Source of the DNA: Certhia americana
Taxonomy: Eukaryota > Chordata > Aves > Passeriformes > Certhiidae
Assembly (NCBI GenBank): GCA_018697195.1
Contig: CM031861.1
Location: 2,315,331-2,379,330, forward strand
Direction: 5' to 3'
Length of the DNA: 64,000 bases
Shown here: one piece after another, positions 1 through 10,654 of the stretch
Position numbering within the stretch: the first letter of the stretch is position 1
How the letters are laid out: each line of letters starts with the position of its first letter
Notes under the pieces: generated by a model
The model's input: only the letters and a program-made list of their open reading frames with translations
What the model was told of the DNA's origin: nothing
The model's database searches: none
Translations under genes and position numbers: made by a program

Positions 1-1032
1 TAACAATTGCTTAGAAAAATCTGGGCTGCATTATCACACACATTAGCTGAAGCAGACACTGTGATCTATGTCCTAAAACCAAGGTTAATTTGCAACAGAG
101 GTCATTTTGCCAAACTACTTGACATTTCACTCGCTAAGGATCCGTTGGGTTTCAATATTCTGTACCTACAATTATGGAAAGTCACAGTTCAGTAGCTCAG
201 CTGTACCCATTTTCTTGGTGGTTTAGGTTGTCTTATACTAAAATAACTTAAAAAAACCCTTTAAAACTTTACTACTGCTACTACTATACTATTTACTACT
301 ATTAAAACAGGGGTGGAGCAACAGAGAAAAAGCAAATTATTTTCCCAATCAGCTGAAGGGAATTAAGTTAGATAGGAAGGCAGTTACTCCCAAAAATGTG
401 GTCAAGAGTTAAGAGATGTAATTTTCTGTTAGAAGCACGACATCTGCTGGCACCTACTGTCAGAGCCACTGGGAATGAGTGTCTGAAATCCTGGGATAAA
501 CCTGTCACAGTGTGCAAGCAGCTGCCTGCTCCTGAGGAAAGCTCACAGCTCCTCAGTGCTTGCACAAAAACTGGGGATAAAATAAATTGAGCTCTTCTCT
601 AAATATGTCAAAGAAAAGGGAGAAATTATATAATTAACCCACAATCTCCAAACTGAAACTACATTATAATTAACAGCAAGTGAAGTATCTTGGTGATTTG
701 CAAAGTCATTAAGTGACTTTATGAAATGCACTTTTCTGCAAGAACTAATGCACGTCACAGAGCCTACAGTTTTTAAACTGTCATTAACTGGAGCATGTTT
801 GAATAGAGCAGATACATTATTACAGCCAAAATTAATGAGTGTGCTCCCACCAAGGAGGGAGCTCTGAAACCCAAGCAGCTCATGCAATGCCTGTCTGCAG
901 GCACCAGTGAGGAGCTCTGAATCATGGAGAACGTTTTGTATGGAATCAGAAATATTAATACTATTCAGCACTGTAATTTTAGTCATTTTTATAATTTTGG
1001 GGGTTGTTTTAGCCAACTGCATCTCTGCTTAC
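1..1032 (-). other. FBXO3 sequence 3' of exon 10 (intron 10 or 3' UTR)
   Basis: No acidic Glu/Asp-rich tail exon is visible here on the minus strand, so the exon that encodes the tail in mammals, if present, lies left of the window. The only structure seen is a short TAC trinucleotide tract near 267-302. Confidence 0.5.
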
Positions 1033-1223
1033 CATTCATGCTGTAGACACCTTGAACGCTGGACACACCATATGAAACCTAGGGATTGTGACATTAAAGA
1101 ATCTGTCCTTGTTGGAGAGGCAGTGGAAGGTGTAGTAGCCCTCCATGTATCCAGAGGTTGTGGAAAAGGTGGTACAGCTGGTGTACTCATAGACCTTCCC
1201 TGGGCTGATAACCGGGAACTCTC
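1033..1223 (-). CDS. FBXO3: FBXO3 coding exon 10, with in-frame stop one codon before the donor
   Basis: Encodes residues 352-412: EFPVISPGKVYEYTSCTTFS, SGYMEGYYTFHC and FHMVCPAFKVSTA, the end of the ApaG domain. The frame then reads TGA (1036-1038), ATG and the donor-like GTAAGC. In the human long form the reading continues through about two more residues into the acidic tail exon. Whether the donor is used or transcription ends here cannot be decided from the window. Acceptor CCCACAG. Confidence 0.92.
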
Positions 1224-4200
1224 CTGTGGGTAAAGTATTACATCACAATTGTAAGGACTAATGGAGAATTACCATTTAGCAGTTGCTAAAGGATTTGCAC
1301 TCCACAACAGACTCAGGCAGATCAATCTGTGTTCCAGTGGATGCATATATTGATGCTCAGCAATTACTGACAGGGGTTAAGCAGCAGCACGTTCAGATGT
1401 CCTTACAAAACAACTTGAAAGCCAAAACAGACGGACACATCTCTTTCTCTTTGATTTTGATACAAACCCCACAAGCCAACGAACAAGCAATAACAGAATT
1501 TTAGTAACAAGAATATTAAATACTCTCTCCAGTCATTTCTCACTTACCAACTACTCCAGGACCTTGGACTTCTTCCACATCACCTTTGGCATTTGTTATT
1601 CTCCAGTATCGACTTTCCAGCTGACAGATATTCTCAGGAAGGGCATCTTTGGACATTTCAATTCTAGAAGCCAAAGAACATACTTAATACATTCCTTTCA
1701 AGAAATACTTTAGTGCCCTTGGGATCACCAAGCAGACTGGGAAAAGAAAACACCCACTAAGGTAACCCAAATCTGTTGGCAGGATCCATCTCCATGCTCC
1801 TGTCTTTTACCCTTTTCTAAATCACAAGAGTTGCTTGTAACTTCTTTCCTCCATGCATCACTGTATTTTAGAAATTACCAATTTGACTGTAATCAAGTAA
1901 TCATTAGGATTATTTTATTAAAAAGTACAGCACGTTGTGCATCTCCTGTTCATTTCAGAACACTTCTGAATCCTGTGCATAAATCTGCTTTGAACATTCC
2001 ACAGGTCTATCCTGCATTGTAAGAATTAATTCAGTTATTTTTACCTGATTCTGTAAGTGAAGAAATAATGTGGTGGATGTACAGAACTGAGTTCAGGTAG
2101 AAAAGAGGTGGACACAGACACGGTGATATCTTCTGTGGTAGCAACACAATCTTTATCATGCACGTACCTACAGAGAGCAGAATGTTAACTCTGCAGACAG
2201 CTCTGCACATTCAATACAGAAAACTAAATACATAAAGTGATTAATTATTATTAATAATTAATATTAATAAAAACACTTGTTTAAATAGGGATATGTCATT
2301 TTATTAAAAAAAAAAACCAAAAAACAAGAAATTCTAGCGGCAAATTTTTTCCAGATCCAACAACTTGGTTCTACAGCATCCCAGAGTGACAGAATTAAGG
2401 TTCTTGTATTTAGAAGAAATTGCAAGTGCATGAAGATTCAAACACCAGAACAAGTCCTGCTTATTTACATATTCAAGAGACCAATTAGCTGAAACATTTG
2501 GGTTTTTAATAATTCTTGAACAGTCCTGCAGCAAAAACACACTCATGGCACACAGAATAAATATGTTGTTTGCTAAACCTCAGATCACTTATAATGCAAA
2601 GCTCTGGTCCCATTAATGCAAAGTTACAAGCCCTGAAGATTCTGGTTAAAAAAATAAAGTTGCTTTAAGCATTCTGGTTTACATGTTTCAGTAGTTTCAT
2701 GGGCTTTCTCCTCTCCCCACCACCAGCTTTTTTTATCAGATACCCAAAACTATTTGGGGAGAGGTGAGCATGCGTAGAAGTAACACCAAAACCTGGCACA
2801 GAGGTTACAAATCCCAGTCACAATACCTGAAAATCTGGTCTCTGATGATAGGATAACCTCCAGTGACAACTTTGTTTACATAGGATGTAAACCATTCCAA
2901 GTAAGATGTACCTAGATGCCAAGGAAGAAAACCATTCCTAAGGATTGGCAAACTTACCACTAAGCATGTTACAGTGAATACTTCAAGAAAACAGTTTAAT
3001 TTTAGTTTAGTTTAGTTTGATTATTTTTACAAAAAACTCTCAGGCTTACTGAGATGAGCCAGTCAATATTCCAGATCACTCTACCAACAAGGATAATTTG
3101 GAGAAACCAATTAAGAACTAAAGAGTTCAGGATGCATCCTCCAGAAATGACACAGCCAACTAAGAATCTCTTAGCTAAGTATTTAACATTATGATCAGGG
3201 TCTTCAGTAGTGCCTCATCACTTGGATTCCATATGGAAGGCTTCTAAGGAACACAGCAGCATTTCCTCTCCTTTAAAAGAGGGATAAATCAGAGACACAC
3301 TCTGTACTCCTCTACAACCTTAGAAGACTAAGGCTATATGCCATTCTGGGATTTTATACACTTGCAGCCATTGTCTGAGAACAGCTTTTCATACACCCAC
3401 AGCCATTATTTTGGAATAGCTTGATTGCTAAGCAGACATTCAAGCTATCACATTTAATTCTCAAAGAAGAGAGTTTCACATACCAGCTCTCTGCACAAGA
3501 ATTTCTCAGCCATAAATCTTCCAAGCATTGCAATATAGAGCTCAATAGAAATGTAGAGAGTTAAACTGTTTGTCAATATTAGTGATTCAAAACTGGATTG
3601 AAGCTGAGCTACCAAGAAATGATTATCCTTGCCTTCCCTGATGTGTTATCAAGTACTCCCACTCCTGTTAGATTAAGTGTACTTACCAGTTCTTCCTTGG
3701 AGCATGAGCTGTGTGTCCTGTCCTTTGATCTTTTGGAATTTTAAAGGACTCCCAAGTTTATTATCCTCCTTTCTACCACTAATCCACAAAATGCAAACCT
3801 TTTATAAAGTAGCTCTGAATGGAGGAAGTGGATCTATTTACCTGCCACCTTCAAAATGCCAAGAGAAATGCTGTGTATGGAACTTCCCCTCCACCCCATG
3901 GTAAACCAAGATTAAGCCAAGCCGTAATGCTTCTAAATAGGCTGGATGATCCCCACTATTTATATTTTTGATACTTAAAAATTTCCCCTAAAATGTTACC
4001 TTTAAGACAAACAATAGCAGATGATTGAGAGGCCATTTGGTCCTGAGGGAAAGAAGTTTAAGGATGTTAGAACCATTGGACTTCACGGTTAAAATTTAAA
4101 TAACAAGTGAACCCTTGCCCCTAGAGTCCCCTAAACCTTGTCATTTTAGCCCCAGCCAGATTCTCAGACACGGAGAACTCGCATGCCTGTCCCCATGAGC

Positions 4201-7200
4201 GCTCCCACTGAATTTACAGCTTCAACTTCCCATTAAGGCTCCTGAACCAGCAATCAGCACAAAAGTGCACTGGGAAATAAAAACACATCTTCCTTACTGG
4301 ACACTGGTAGAAGATCTCGTATTTATTCCGTCCCTCCACGCTCTCCAGGGCCATGTACTGACTGAGGCCAGTGTGGATGCAGAAGGTCAGGGGCAGGCAC
4401 TGCTTGAGCCCCAGCCTCTGCTGGAAGCCCCCGGCCGCCGTGTCGATGTCCAGCAGGTCTTCAGAGCGGTAGTGGTTCGACAGGGCCATGCTCCCCATCA
4501 GACTGGGAACGACACAAACAGGGAACATGAACAGCAGACAGCGCTCACAGGGCAAAGCTGGCTGCTAATCTTCTGGAGATGCTTCTTTCGATGCTCCACA
4601 TGCATATTAGACTGAGGTGAAATCCAAGTCGACCATCCATATGCTGAACTAAGTTATTAGTTCATATCATCCTAAGCTTTGTGGAAGCATCACCCAAACT
4701 TGAGGGTACATACCACACCCATACTCCCAGCTGGGAATACCAGGGAAAGGCAAATGAGATGTAAATTCCTGCAGATGCTGAGCCTCCGCTGCTGTTATGA
4801 AAGCAGTGACTCAGGTGCAAGCTGCCACATGTCAGCATGCTAAAAGCTGATCCCATCCTGGGTAACAGGCTCCATTCCTCTTTCTCCTTAGGAAGTCTGG
4901 CCTGGAATTAGCACGTTCTACAGAAGCAGTGCCAATATCCCAACACAGAAACCTGAAGCATCTAACAAGGACAAGTCCCCACATCGTTTCCGTTTCTGAT
5001 CTAACAACCTGCTGCACAAACTTCCACTGCCTGCCCCGCTGATCTTCCCAGGATTCATCCCCCATCAGTAGGACCACACCTTCCCCTGGCAGCCTTTCTC
5101 CAAGCTGGAACACTTCCCCAGAGCCTTGTGTCTGCTCCTGCAGCCCCTCCATAGCCACATCATTACAGCAGAGGCTTCCTGGGAATGAAACAACGGGAAG
5201 AGAGGAAGCACACAACCTGCAGAGCACCATTTGAGATCTACAACCAGGGCACCTATCTCCTCTCTAAAAAATTTTAAAGTCTCTCCTGAAAAACAGAACT
5301 AGAAATCACCCTTATGGTTTCATAAAACAGTTTCCTATATCCCTTCTGCACATAAAGCACTTGAATTGGAGAAAGCTGCACCTTGTTTACGAGCGAAGGT
5401 TTTGGCAGAGCAATATGAGTGCATTCCTCCCTGCAGACATTGCAAAGATTTGCTGTAGTCTTCCATCTTTTGCTTATGTTTGCAGCACTTCATCAGGTGC
5501 TTCAAACACCTGATTTTTCTACAGCGGAAATACCAGAAACTTTGGTCACCAGCCTTCTAGCCTTAATGTAAAAGGGAGTTTTTCACTGCAGAAACTGCAT
5601 AAAATAATAAAATCTTCTGAACAGAAAACCTAATTTGTAGAACTGAAAATCTGATTCTGCCTTAATATGTCTAACTGGTTTTAAGTCATTCCCTAATCAT
5701 CTTAAAGAATAAAAGAATTATTAAAGAATGAAGCCTGAAGAGTGCAAGGGGCTAATTTACTTTTGTAATATAAAGCCAAACTTCAGGGGAGCAACTTGAA
5801 GTGCTATGATTAAAAGTCTAACAGCTGGAAGTTTAGAGTTGTTGCAAAAAACTGACAAGGGTTCTCACTAGGAAAAGGGGAAGTGTAAGAGTAATTTGAG
5901 CAATTAGAAAACCATGCTGGGCTTCCAATTACTTCCACGATTAGAAGACAGCCAATTCTGGAAGCGTCACTTAAGCGGTGACTCAGTCACAATACATTTA
6001 AATGCTTCATTTATCCCATTCAGGGGAGATTGCACCTTTTAATAAGTGAAGTGTCTAAGAGATACAAAAGGAATTAATACTTGGTAAGTAGTTTTCAGTC
6101 CTTACCCTGGAACAACCAACTTCTGCCCGTTATGGATACGGAATGAACACCGATAGTCATCGGGGAGCTTGCAGCGGATTTGTGCTTCCACAGCATCCAG
6201 ATCTTCCTCCCTCACACTCTCTGGAAAAGAAAGGCTAGTTCAGGTAGGTCAAACACAAAGCATGGAATCTGTGAATGCCCTCATCCAACCAACGTGGACT
6301 CAAGTCAGTATCTGCTGGCTTTATGCTAGGTGGTACACAATGAATCCCACGTAAATTTGAAAGGAAAATGGTGACTGTAATTGATTATTTAATACAGCAC
6401 CAATCTCAGCCCAGTGCAACCTCAACAAGCCTGAAAGCAGCAAATGTTTATAAAGTGGAATGAACCTTTCACCCACAACGCTGCCAATAACTGAGTCCCA
6501 GTTACAGCTCTCAGGCAGTATAGATTTTACTCTCTCATCACCCTAAGGGTTGCTTCTTTCAGTTTCCAGTTCAATCAGTGACACACAAATGCTGGCTGCA
6601 GACCCCACTCACCTGGAATCTGAAACAATAAATGGGTTGTAAAAAGGGGATTTTCAAATCAACAACACAAAGGGGTGGAGAAGAACTATTCTTACTTTTC
6701 CACAGGCACTTCAGGGGGATTCCAACACCCTCACTTCCAGCAAAAATCAACTGGATGGCCTCTGTGGTCTGTTCCAATCAATTTTTTTTAAAACCCTTTT
6801 CATACTCATTATCTGTTTCATTAAGAGGACATAAATTAACTATTCATTAAAACAATATCCCTTACAAACCATATGAAAAACACCAAAATTTTATCTAATA
6901 CCTGACATCGTTATGTAAGAGTAGAAATTGGTAATTTGAATCTTTTTTTGTCTTTCTGTACATAAATAAAAGCTTCACAGTCTGTCTTGAAAAATACTTA
7001 GCAAAATGTAAGAATCCAGCACTATCCAAGCAAACCAAGAAATTTCAAGATTTAAACGGGAAAGAGATAATCTGTCTCTTAATGTTGTCTCTTAAGAGAT
7101 CATTTGTCTCTTAATTTCACAGATCAGATTAAATTAGACATCATGGTCTAAAAGTCAACTTCATACAGAAAACTGAAATGCAGCTAAAAATGTAAAAGTT

Positions 7201-10200
7201 TTTTTGTGCCCTCTACCAGAAAAGCCCAAACTCACTGTAGCTGTGATTTATGACCTAGAACTCTGGAAGTGCTTCAAGTATTAAAATACAAACTGAAACT
7301 GAGAACAGAATCTTGGAGGGGAGTAGAAAAAGAAGGAAAACTATTATTCCAGCACTGGATCACTGTAAGAGCTACAGAAAAAAACCCCAAAACAACAACA
7401 TCCTTTTTTTGTTTGGCTTCAGACTAAAATATCTGTTTTCACGTGACAGTGTTTTAACGAGGTCTTCTGAAAACCTCACAAATAAAATCCCACCAGCAGG
7501 CCTTTGAAACAATGGTGTTACTACACTACAAAATAACAAACAATAGGTCATAGCAACCTAAAGGTGTGATAAAGACAGAGCGGTCACCAGAAAAAAAATC
7601 ATCTTGATTTTGGAAAATCCATGGATCAGTAGGAACTGGGCAAGCACTCTGCCTGTGTTTGCAAGGAAGGGAGAGCACATCTACCTGACTTTCAGGACTC
7701 TGCTAATTAAGGGACACGCCTCTCATGAAAGCAGAGTGAGGCTTAATAACAGGCAGGGCTGGGTGAGCCTACTAACCAACCTACTCACAGGTGTGCCAGG
7801 GTACCTTTCAAAGAGCTGATCATGCGTGGACACCACTGCCCCAAGTACTGCTCCAGGTCATCCCAGGCTTTTTTCAACGTGGCATAGTACTGGATGTATC
7901 TTCCTAAATCAGAGTAGGTGCTGATGAAGATGTCTCTCCAGCCCTGATTCCGTCGGGCTTTTTCCTCCCTAAGGGGACATGAAGAAAATGTGTTCAAATG
8001 GCAGCTTGAAGAGTCTTCTAAACCCAAGGAGTTGGTATTTTTTATTTGGCAGGAACGGGAGGCATAACATTAACCCAGGAACACTCTGTGCCATGTGAAG
8101 CTACACAAACTCAATTAATTCCAGCATCTATTCAACAGCAAGTTGGAACAGAATTAGGAAACATTTGGGGTACTTAGGGGAAAATTTAGAAACAAAACTC
8201 CTTTACACAGAGTGCCTTCTGAAGAGAGCTCTGTCTGGTAGTGAACCTTAGAGCTGGTGAAAAGCTAATTCACATCCTTCATTACTCAGCTTTTGTCAGC
8301 TATGGAGAAGCTGAGAGAGTGAGCTGGATGTAAGATGGACTGAACATCGGCTGAACAACATCTCTTAGAAATTCATGTTCATAGGAAAGAAAAAAGCTTA
8401 AAACAATCCCACTTACTCTGAAAAGAGCCAGTATTTTTTGCAGTGTCTTTTCCACAGTGGGTCATGTCTTGATAGCTGATTTAATCTTCGATTCAAATAG
8501 CAGCAACTATAAATATAAAATTGTTAAATGTGATTGCAGCAAAACAAATGGAGAAACGCTGTATCACACATCACACTCCCATGAAATAAATGCAGAGTTT
8601 GAAAATGATTTAGTCATCTTTTTAGAGCTGTGCTTACCACGGTTCAAGCTCTACATCACAGCTGTGTAAGTCATGAACTACTTTTCCACACACTTAAAGA
8701 ACTGGCAGCAATTGAGTACTTTTGTAAAGCAGGTCACTCTGCAGACCTACACCAGAGTAGGCAGTGCCTGAAAGATTCCAGCAGGATTCCACTCCACCAG
8801 TGGTAAACACTCCAATAGCACAGGCTAGCTATGTTTTAAATCCCTTTTCATCTGGATGGTCAGGCTCTGCCTTATCTTTTCCACAGTCAGCTACAGAAAC
8901 CATACAGTTTGAGTATTACAAACTTACTTTCCACTTTGAATTGTTTAAATAATGAGCATTGAAGAAAGTCTCCAGAAGACACCATCAGTTTTAGATGTGG
9001 CAACATCACTTCCTCTGGCAGCTTGTGCTACAATCTTAAGTGTGTGTTTCAAAGGCTGTGATTAACATCTAAACACTCCAAATGAAGGAACCAAACAAGG
9101 TTCTAGCTATTGCTTTTTGGGGTTTTATAAACTGTTTAAACTAGAATTGTATTAGTATCTCAAAATCAATCTCAACGAAGTGATTCTCCTGTATTCCCTG
9201 ACATTACCCTTTCCATTCACATCCCCACAAACACATTCACTTCACACCTGGACAGCTAGCTGTACAAAGATTTCGTGACATGGGGATTTTTTATATTTTT
9301 GGGGGCTGGGAAACTCAACTATCCCCAAGTCAAAAAGCCCTTGTGGATATCTATTGTATTGGTGTTTATCAACCAAGCCTGTAATTTCTGGAAGGGAGTA
9401 AGTCATCATAGCATCACAGGAACATGTGGCTTCAAACGTGATAAAAGTGCAATTAAAGCCATTCTCACTAATTACACAAACAACGGAAAAGTTGGCATGT
9501 GATAAAATATCTAAGGGCCACCATATCAACTGTTAGAGTTTTTACTTATGTTTAATGTCTTTTTAGCTATCATCCTAACAGAATTCTCCCTGATATCCCT
9601 ATCATTCTTGACTAATATTTATTAGGGGTAATAATAAAAACAAAAGCCCCACTTTTCTGGTAATATTCTGTTTTCTTCTTACACTTATTCCTCTCTCTTT
9701 GATTAAACACTGTGGATTCAATCACTGCCAAACCTTGCACTTGACTGCGGAGGTTTTACCCAAAACCACACTCTCATCTTCACTGTATGACTCACAACCC
9801 TTCAGCCACCGAGCCCAAGAGACACCTGCCACTTTCATTCAAGTTTTTCCTCTTTGGAGAGTCACCCTATTTCATTTCGTTTGGCTTTCCTCAAACGACG
9901 GAATACATTTACTAGCAACAAGTAGAAACGCAAGCTTCGGGGAACTACTGATGTCACAAATTTACTCACTGCTTCATTTGGGCACAAACACATAATGGGG
10001 GAGAGAAAAACAGACTCATTGAATGCTTTGGGTTGGAAAGGACCTTAAAGATCAACCAGTTCTCCAGCCATGGGCAGGGACACCTTCCACTATCCCAGCT
10101 TGCTCCAAACCCCGTCCAGCCTGGCCTTGGACACTTCCAGGCATGGGGCAGCCACAGCTTCTCTGGGCAACCTGTGCCAGGGCCTCACCACCTTCTCAGT

Positions 10201-10526
10201 AAAAAAAACACTTCATTTTGTTAGAAAGATGAAGGTAAAAGGGGGGAAAGCCCGCTGCTGCTGGAAGGGAAGGGCGCTCAGGCCGTGTCCTCCCCTCAGC
10301 GCCTCCTCTGGAGACAGGCAAAGCCTTTCCCCGCACAGCCCGGGGGAGCGCTCCGCTCGCCGCGCCCGTGCCGTCCCCCCCGGGCCGCCGCTGCCATCCC
10401 CCCGGGCCGGCCGTACCTCACCAGATCCCGGTAATCGAGGAAGCTGAGGATGAGCAGCAGCGGGTCGGTGGGGAGCAGCTCCAGGCTGAGGGTCGGGGAA
10501 ACCTCCGCGTCCGGGGGCGCCGCCAT
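1036..10526 (-). CDS. FBXO3: FBXO3, F-box only protein 3 (ten coding exons placed)
   Basis: Substrate receptor of an SCF (SKP1-CUL1-F-box) ubiquitin ligase. Joining ten exons on the minus strand gives 412 residues with every splice phase matching. The F-box lies at about residues 17-60 (LPTDPLLLILSFLDYRDL at its start, DPLWKRHCKKYW near its end). A SUKH (SMI1/KNR4) domain covers roughly 118-255 (GSMALSNHYRSEDLLD, CIHTGLSQY). The ApaG/DUF525 domain fills about 275-410 (YWRITNAKGDVEEVQGPGVV, SGYMEGYYTFHC). Order and length follow human FBXO3 up to the end of ApaG; there the frame meets TGA at 1036-1038, so the long isoform's acidic and arginine-rich tail is not encoded here. A further exon to the left of the window is possible. 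Residues 232-242 differ unusually from the mammalian protein. The start lies in a TISU element. Identity is secure from synteny and sequence; isoform structure is inferred. Confidence 0.95.
1548..1663 (-). CDS. FBXO3: FBXO3 coding exon 9
   Basis: Encodes residues 313-350: IEMSKDALPENICQLESRYW and ITNAKGDVEEVQGPGVV, central ApaG domain. Acceptor CTTCTAG, donor GTTG|GTAAGT. Confidence 0.95.
2045..2167 (-). CDS. FBXO3: FBXO3 coding exon 8
   Basis: Encodes residues 272-311: YVHDKDCVATTEDITVSVST, then SFLPELSSVHPPHYFFTYRI, the start of the ApaG domain. Acceptor TCTGTAG, donor ATCAG|GTAAAA. Confidence 0.95.
2827..2911 (-). CDS. FBXO3: FBXO3 coding exon 7
   Basis: Encodes residues 244-270: TSYLEWFTSYVNKVVTGGYP and IIRDQIF, the end of the SUKH domain. 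Acceptor CATCTAG, donor TTCAG|GTATTG. Phase 1 in, phase 2 out. Confidence 0.93.
4000..4042 (-). CDS. FBXO3: FBXO3 coding exon 6 (short, divergent)
   Basis: A 43-base exon encoding DQMASQSSAIVCLK plus one base. It is placed by its DQMA start, a good acceptor (TCCCTCAG), the donor AAAG|GTAAC and correct phases on both sides. The human equivalent is one codon longer and reads DQMARNPAAIDMFIIG, so only the ends and the AI pair match. The neighbouring exons are well conserved. Confidence 0.8.
4298..4502 (-). CDS. FBXO3: FBXO3 coding exon 5
   Basis: The longest internal exon, residues 161-228: GSMALSNHYRSEDLLDIDTA, GGFQQRLGLKQCLPL, CIHTGLSQYMALES and EIFYQCP. This is the central part of the SUKH domain and is nearly identical to the mammalian protein. 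Acceptor GTTCCCAG, donor TCCA|GTAAGG, ending in phase 0. Confidence 0.95.
6106..6220 (-). CDS. FBXO3: FBXO3 coding exon 4
   Basis: Encodes residues 123-159, REEDLDAVEAQI and CKLPDDYRCSFRIHNGQKL, the start of the SUKH fold. Acceptor TTTTCCAG, donor CAGG|GTAAGG; phases fit both neighbours. The exon is one codon-frame continuous with no stop. Confidence 0.94.
7805..7968 (-). CDS. FBXO3: FBXO3 coding exon 3
   Basis: Encodes residues 68-121, including STYSDLGRYIQYYATLKKAW and CPRMISSLK, the linker between F-box and SUKH domain. Acceptor CCCCTTAG, donor AAAG|GTACCC. Confidence 0.94.
8417..8506 (-). CDS. FBXO3: FBXO3 coding exon 2
   Basis: Encodes CCYLNRRLNQLSRHDPLW through KKYWLFS, the second half of the F-box. 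The acceptor is TTTATAG and the donor CAGA|GTAAGT. The 90-base exon starts with the last base of codon 37 and ends two bases into codon 67. Confidence 0.93.
10020..10215 (-). mobile_element. CR1 LINE 3' fragment in FBXO3 intron 1
   Basis: Contains the reverse complement of the CR1 3' end (TTGGGTTGGAAAGGACCTTA) followed by the standard CR1 tail segments (ATGGGCAGGGACACCTTCCA, CTCTGGGCAACCTGTGCCAG). Truncated at its 5' side, as is usual for CR1. Confidence 0.9.
10417..10526 (-). CDS. FBXO3: FBXO3 coding exon 1
   Basis: Encodes residues 1-36 plus two bases of codon 37, from MAAPPDAEV to the F-box core ILSFLDYRDLV. The ATG is at 10524-10526. The donor is AG|GTACGG at 10416; it was preferred over CTG|GTGAGG because only it leaves the phase that joins the next exon (giving DLVSCCY against human DLINCCY). 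Confidence 0.93.
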
Positions 10527-10530
10527 CTTG
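10519..10530 (-). promoter_or_regulatory. FBXO3: TISU / YY1 element over the FBXO3 start codon
   Basis: On the minus strand the start reads CAAGATGGCGGC, an exact match to the TISU consensus SAASATGGCGGC, which contains the YY1 motif AAGATGGCGGC. TISU directs scanning-free initiation on mRNAs with very short 5' UTRs. The transcription start is therefore expected only some tens of bases upstream, about 10531-10560. Confidence 0.8.
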
Positions 10531-10644
10531 CGAGACGTCCCCGGGCCGCGCCGCCCATCGCGCCTCCCTCCGCGCCGCCGGAGCAGCGCCTCCCGGGGGC
10601 GGCGGCATCGCCGGAGCTGCCCTCGGGGATCCACAAATCACCCC

Positions 10645-10654
10645 NNNNNNNNNN
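10645..10654. other. Assembly gap (10 N)
   Basis: Ten Ns at the boundary between the FBXO3 CpG island and the minisatellite. The size is probably nominal, so array length and promoter distance are uncertain. Confidence 0.95.

Larger units (their letters stand above)
1224..10416 (-). other. FBXO3 introns 1-9
   Basis: Introns occupy 1224-1547, 1664-2044, 2168-2826, 2912-3999, 4043-4297, 4503-6105, 6221-7804, 7969-8416 and 8507-10416. All have GT-AG ends. The content is ordinary AT-rich intron sequence; a CR1 fragment lies in intron 1 and a TTTAG pentamer tract near 2999-3020 in intron 6. Open frames within them show no family signature. Confidence 0.75.
10240..10644. promoter_or_regulatory. 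FBXO3: FBXO3 CpG island and promoter
   Basis: A GC- and CpG-rich segment surrounding exon 1, ending on the upstream side at a 10-base assembly gap. I see no TATA box; with the TISU element it looks like a short-UTR housekeeping promoter. Confidence 0.7.

Noticed and set aside
4265..4615. Plus-strand open frame of 116 codons
   Set aside because: Exact antisense shadow of FBXO3 exon 5.
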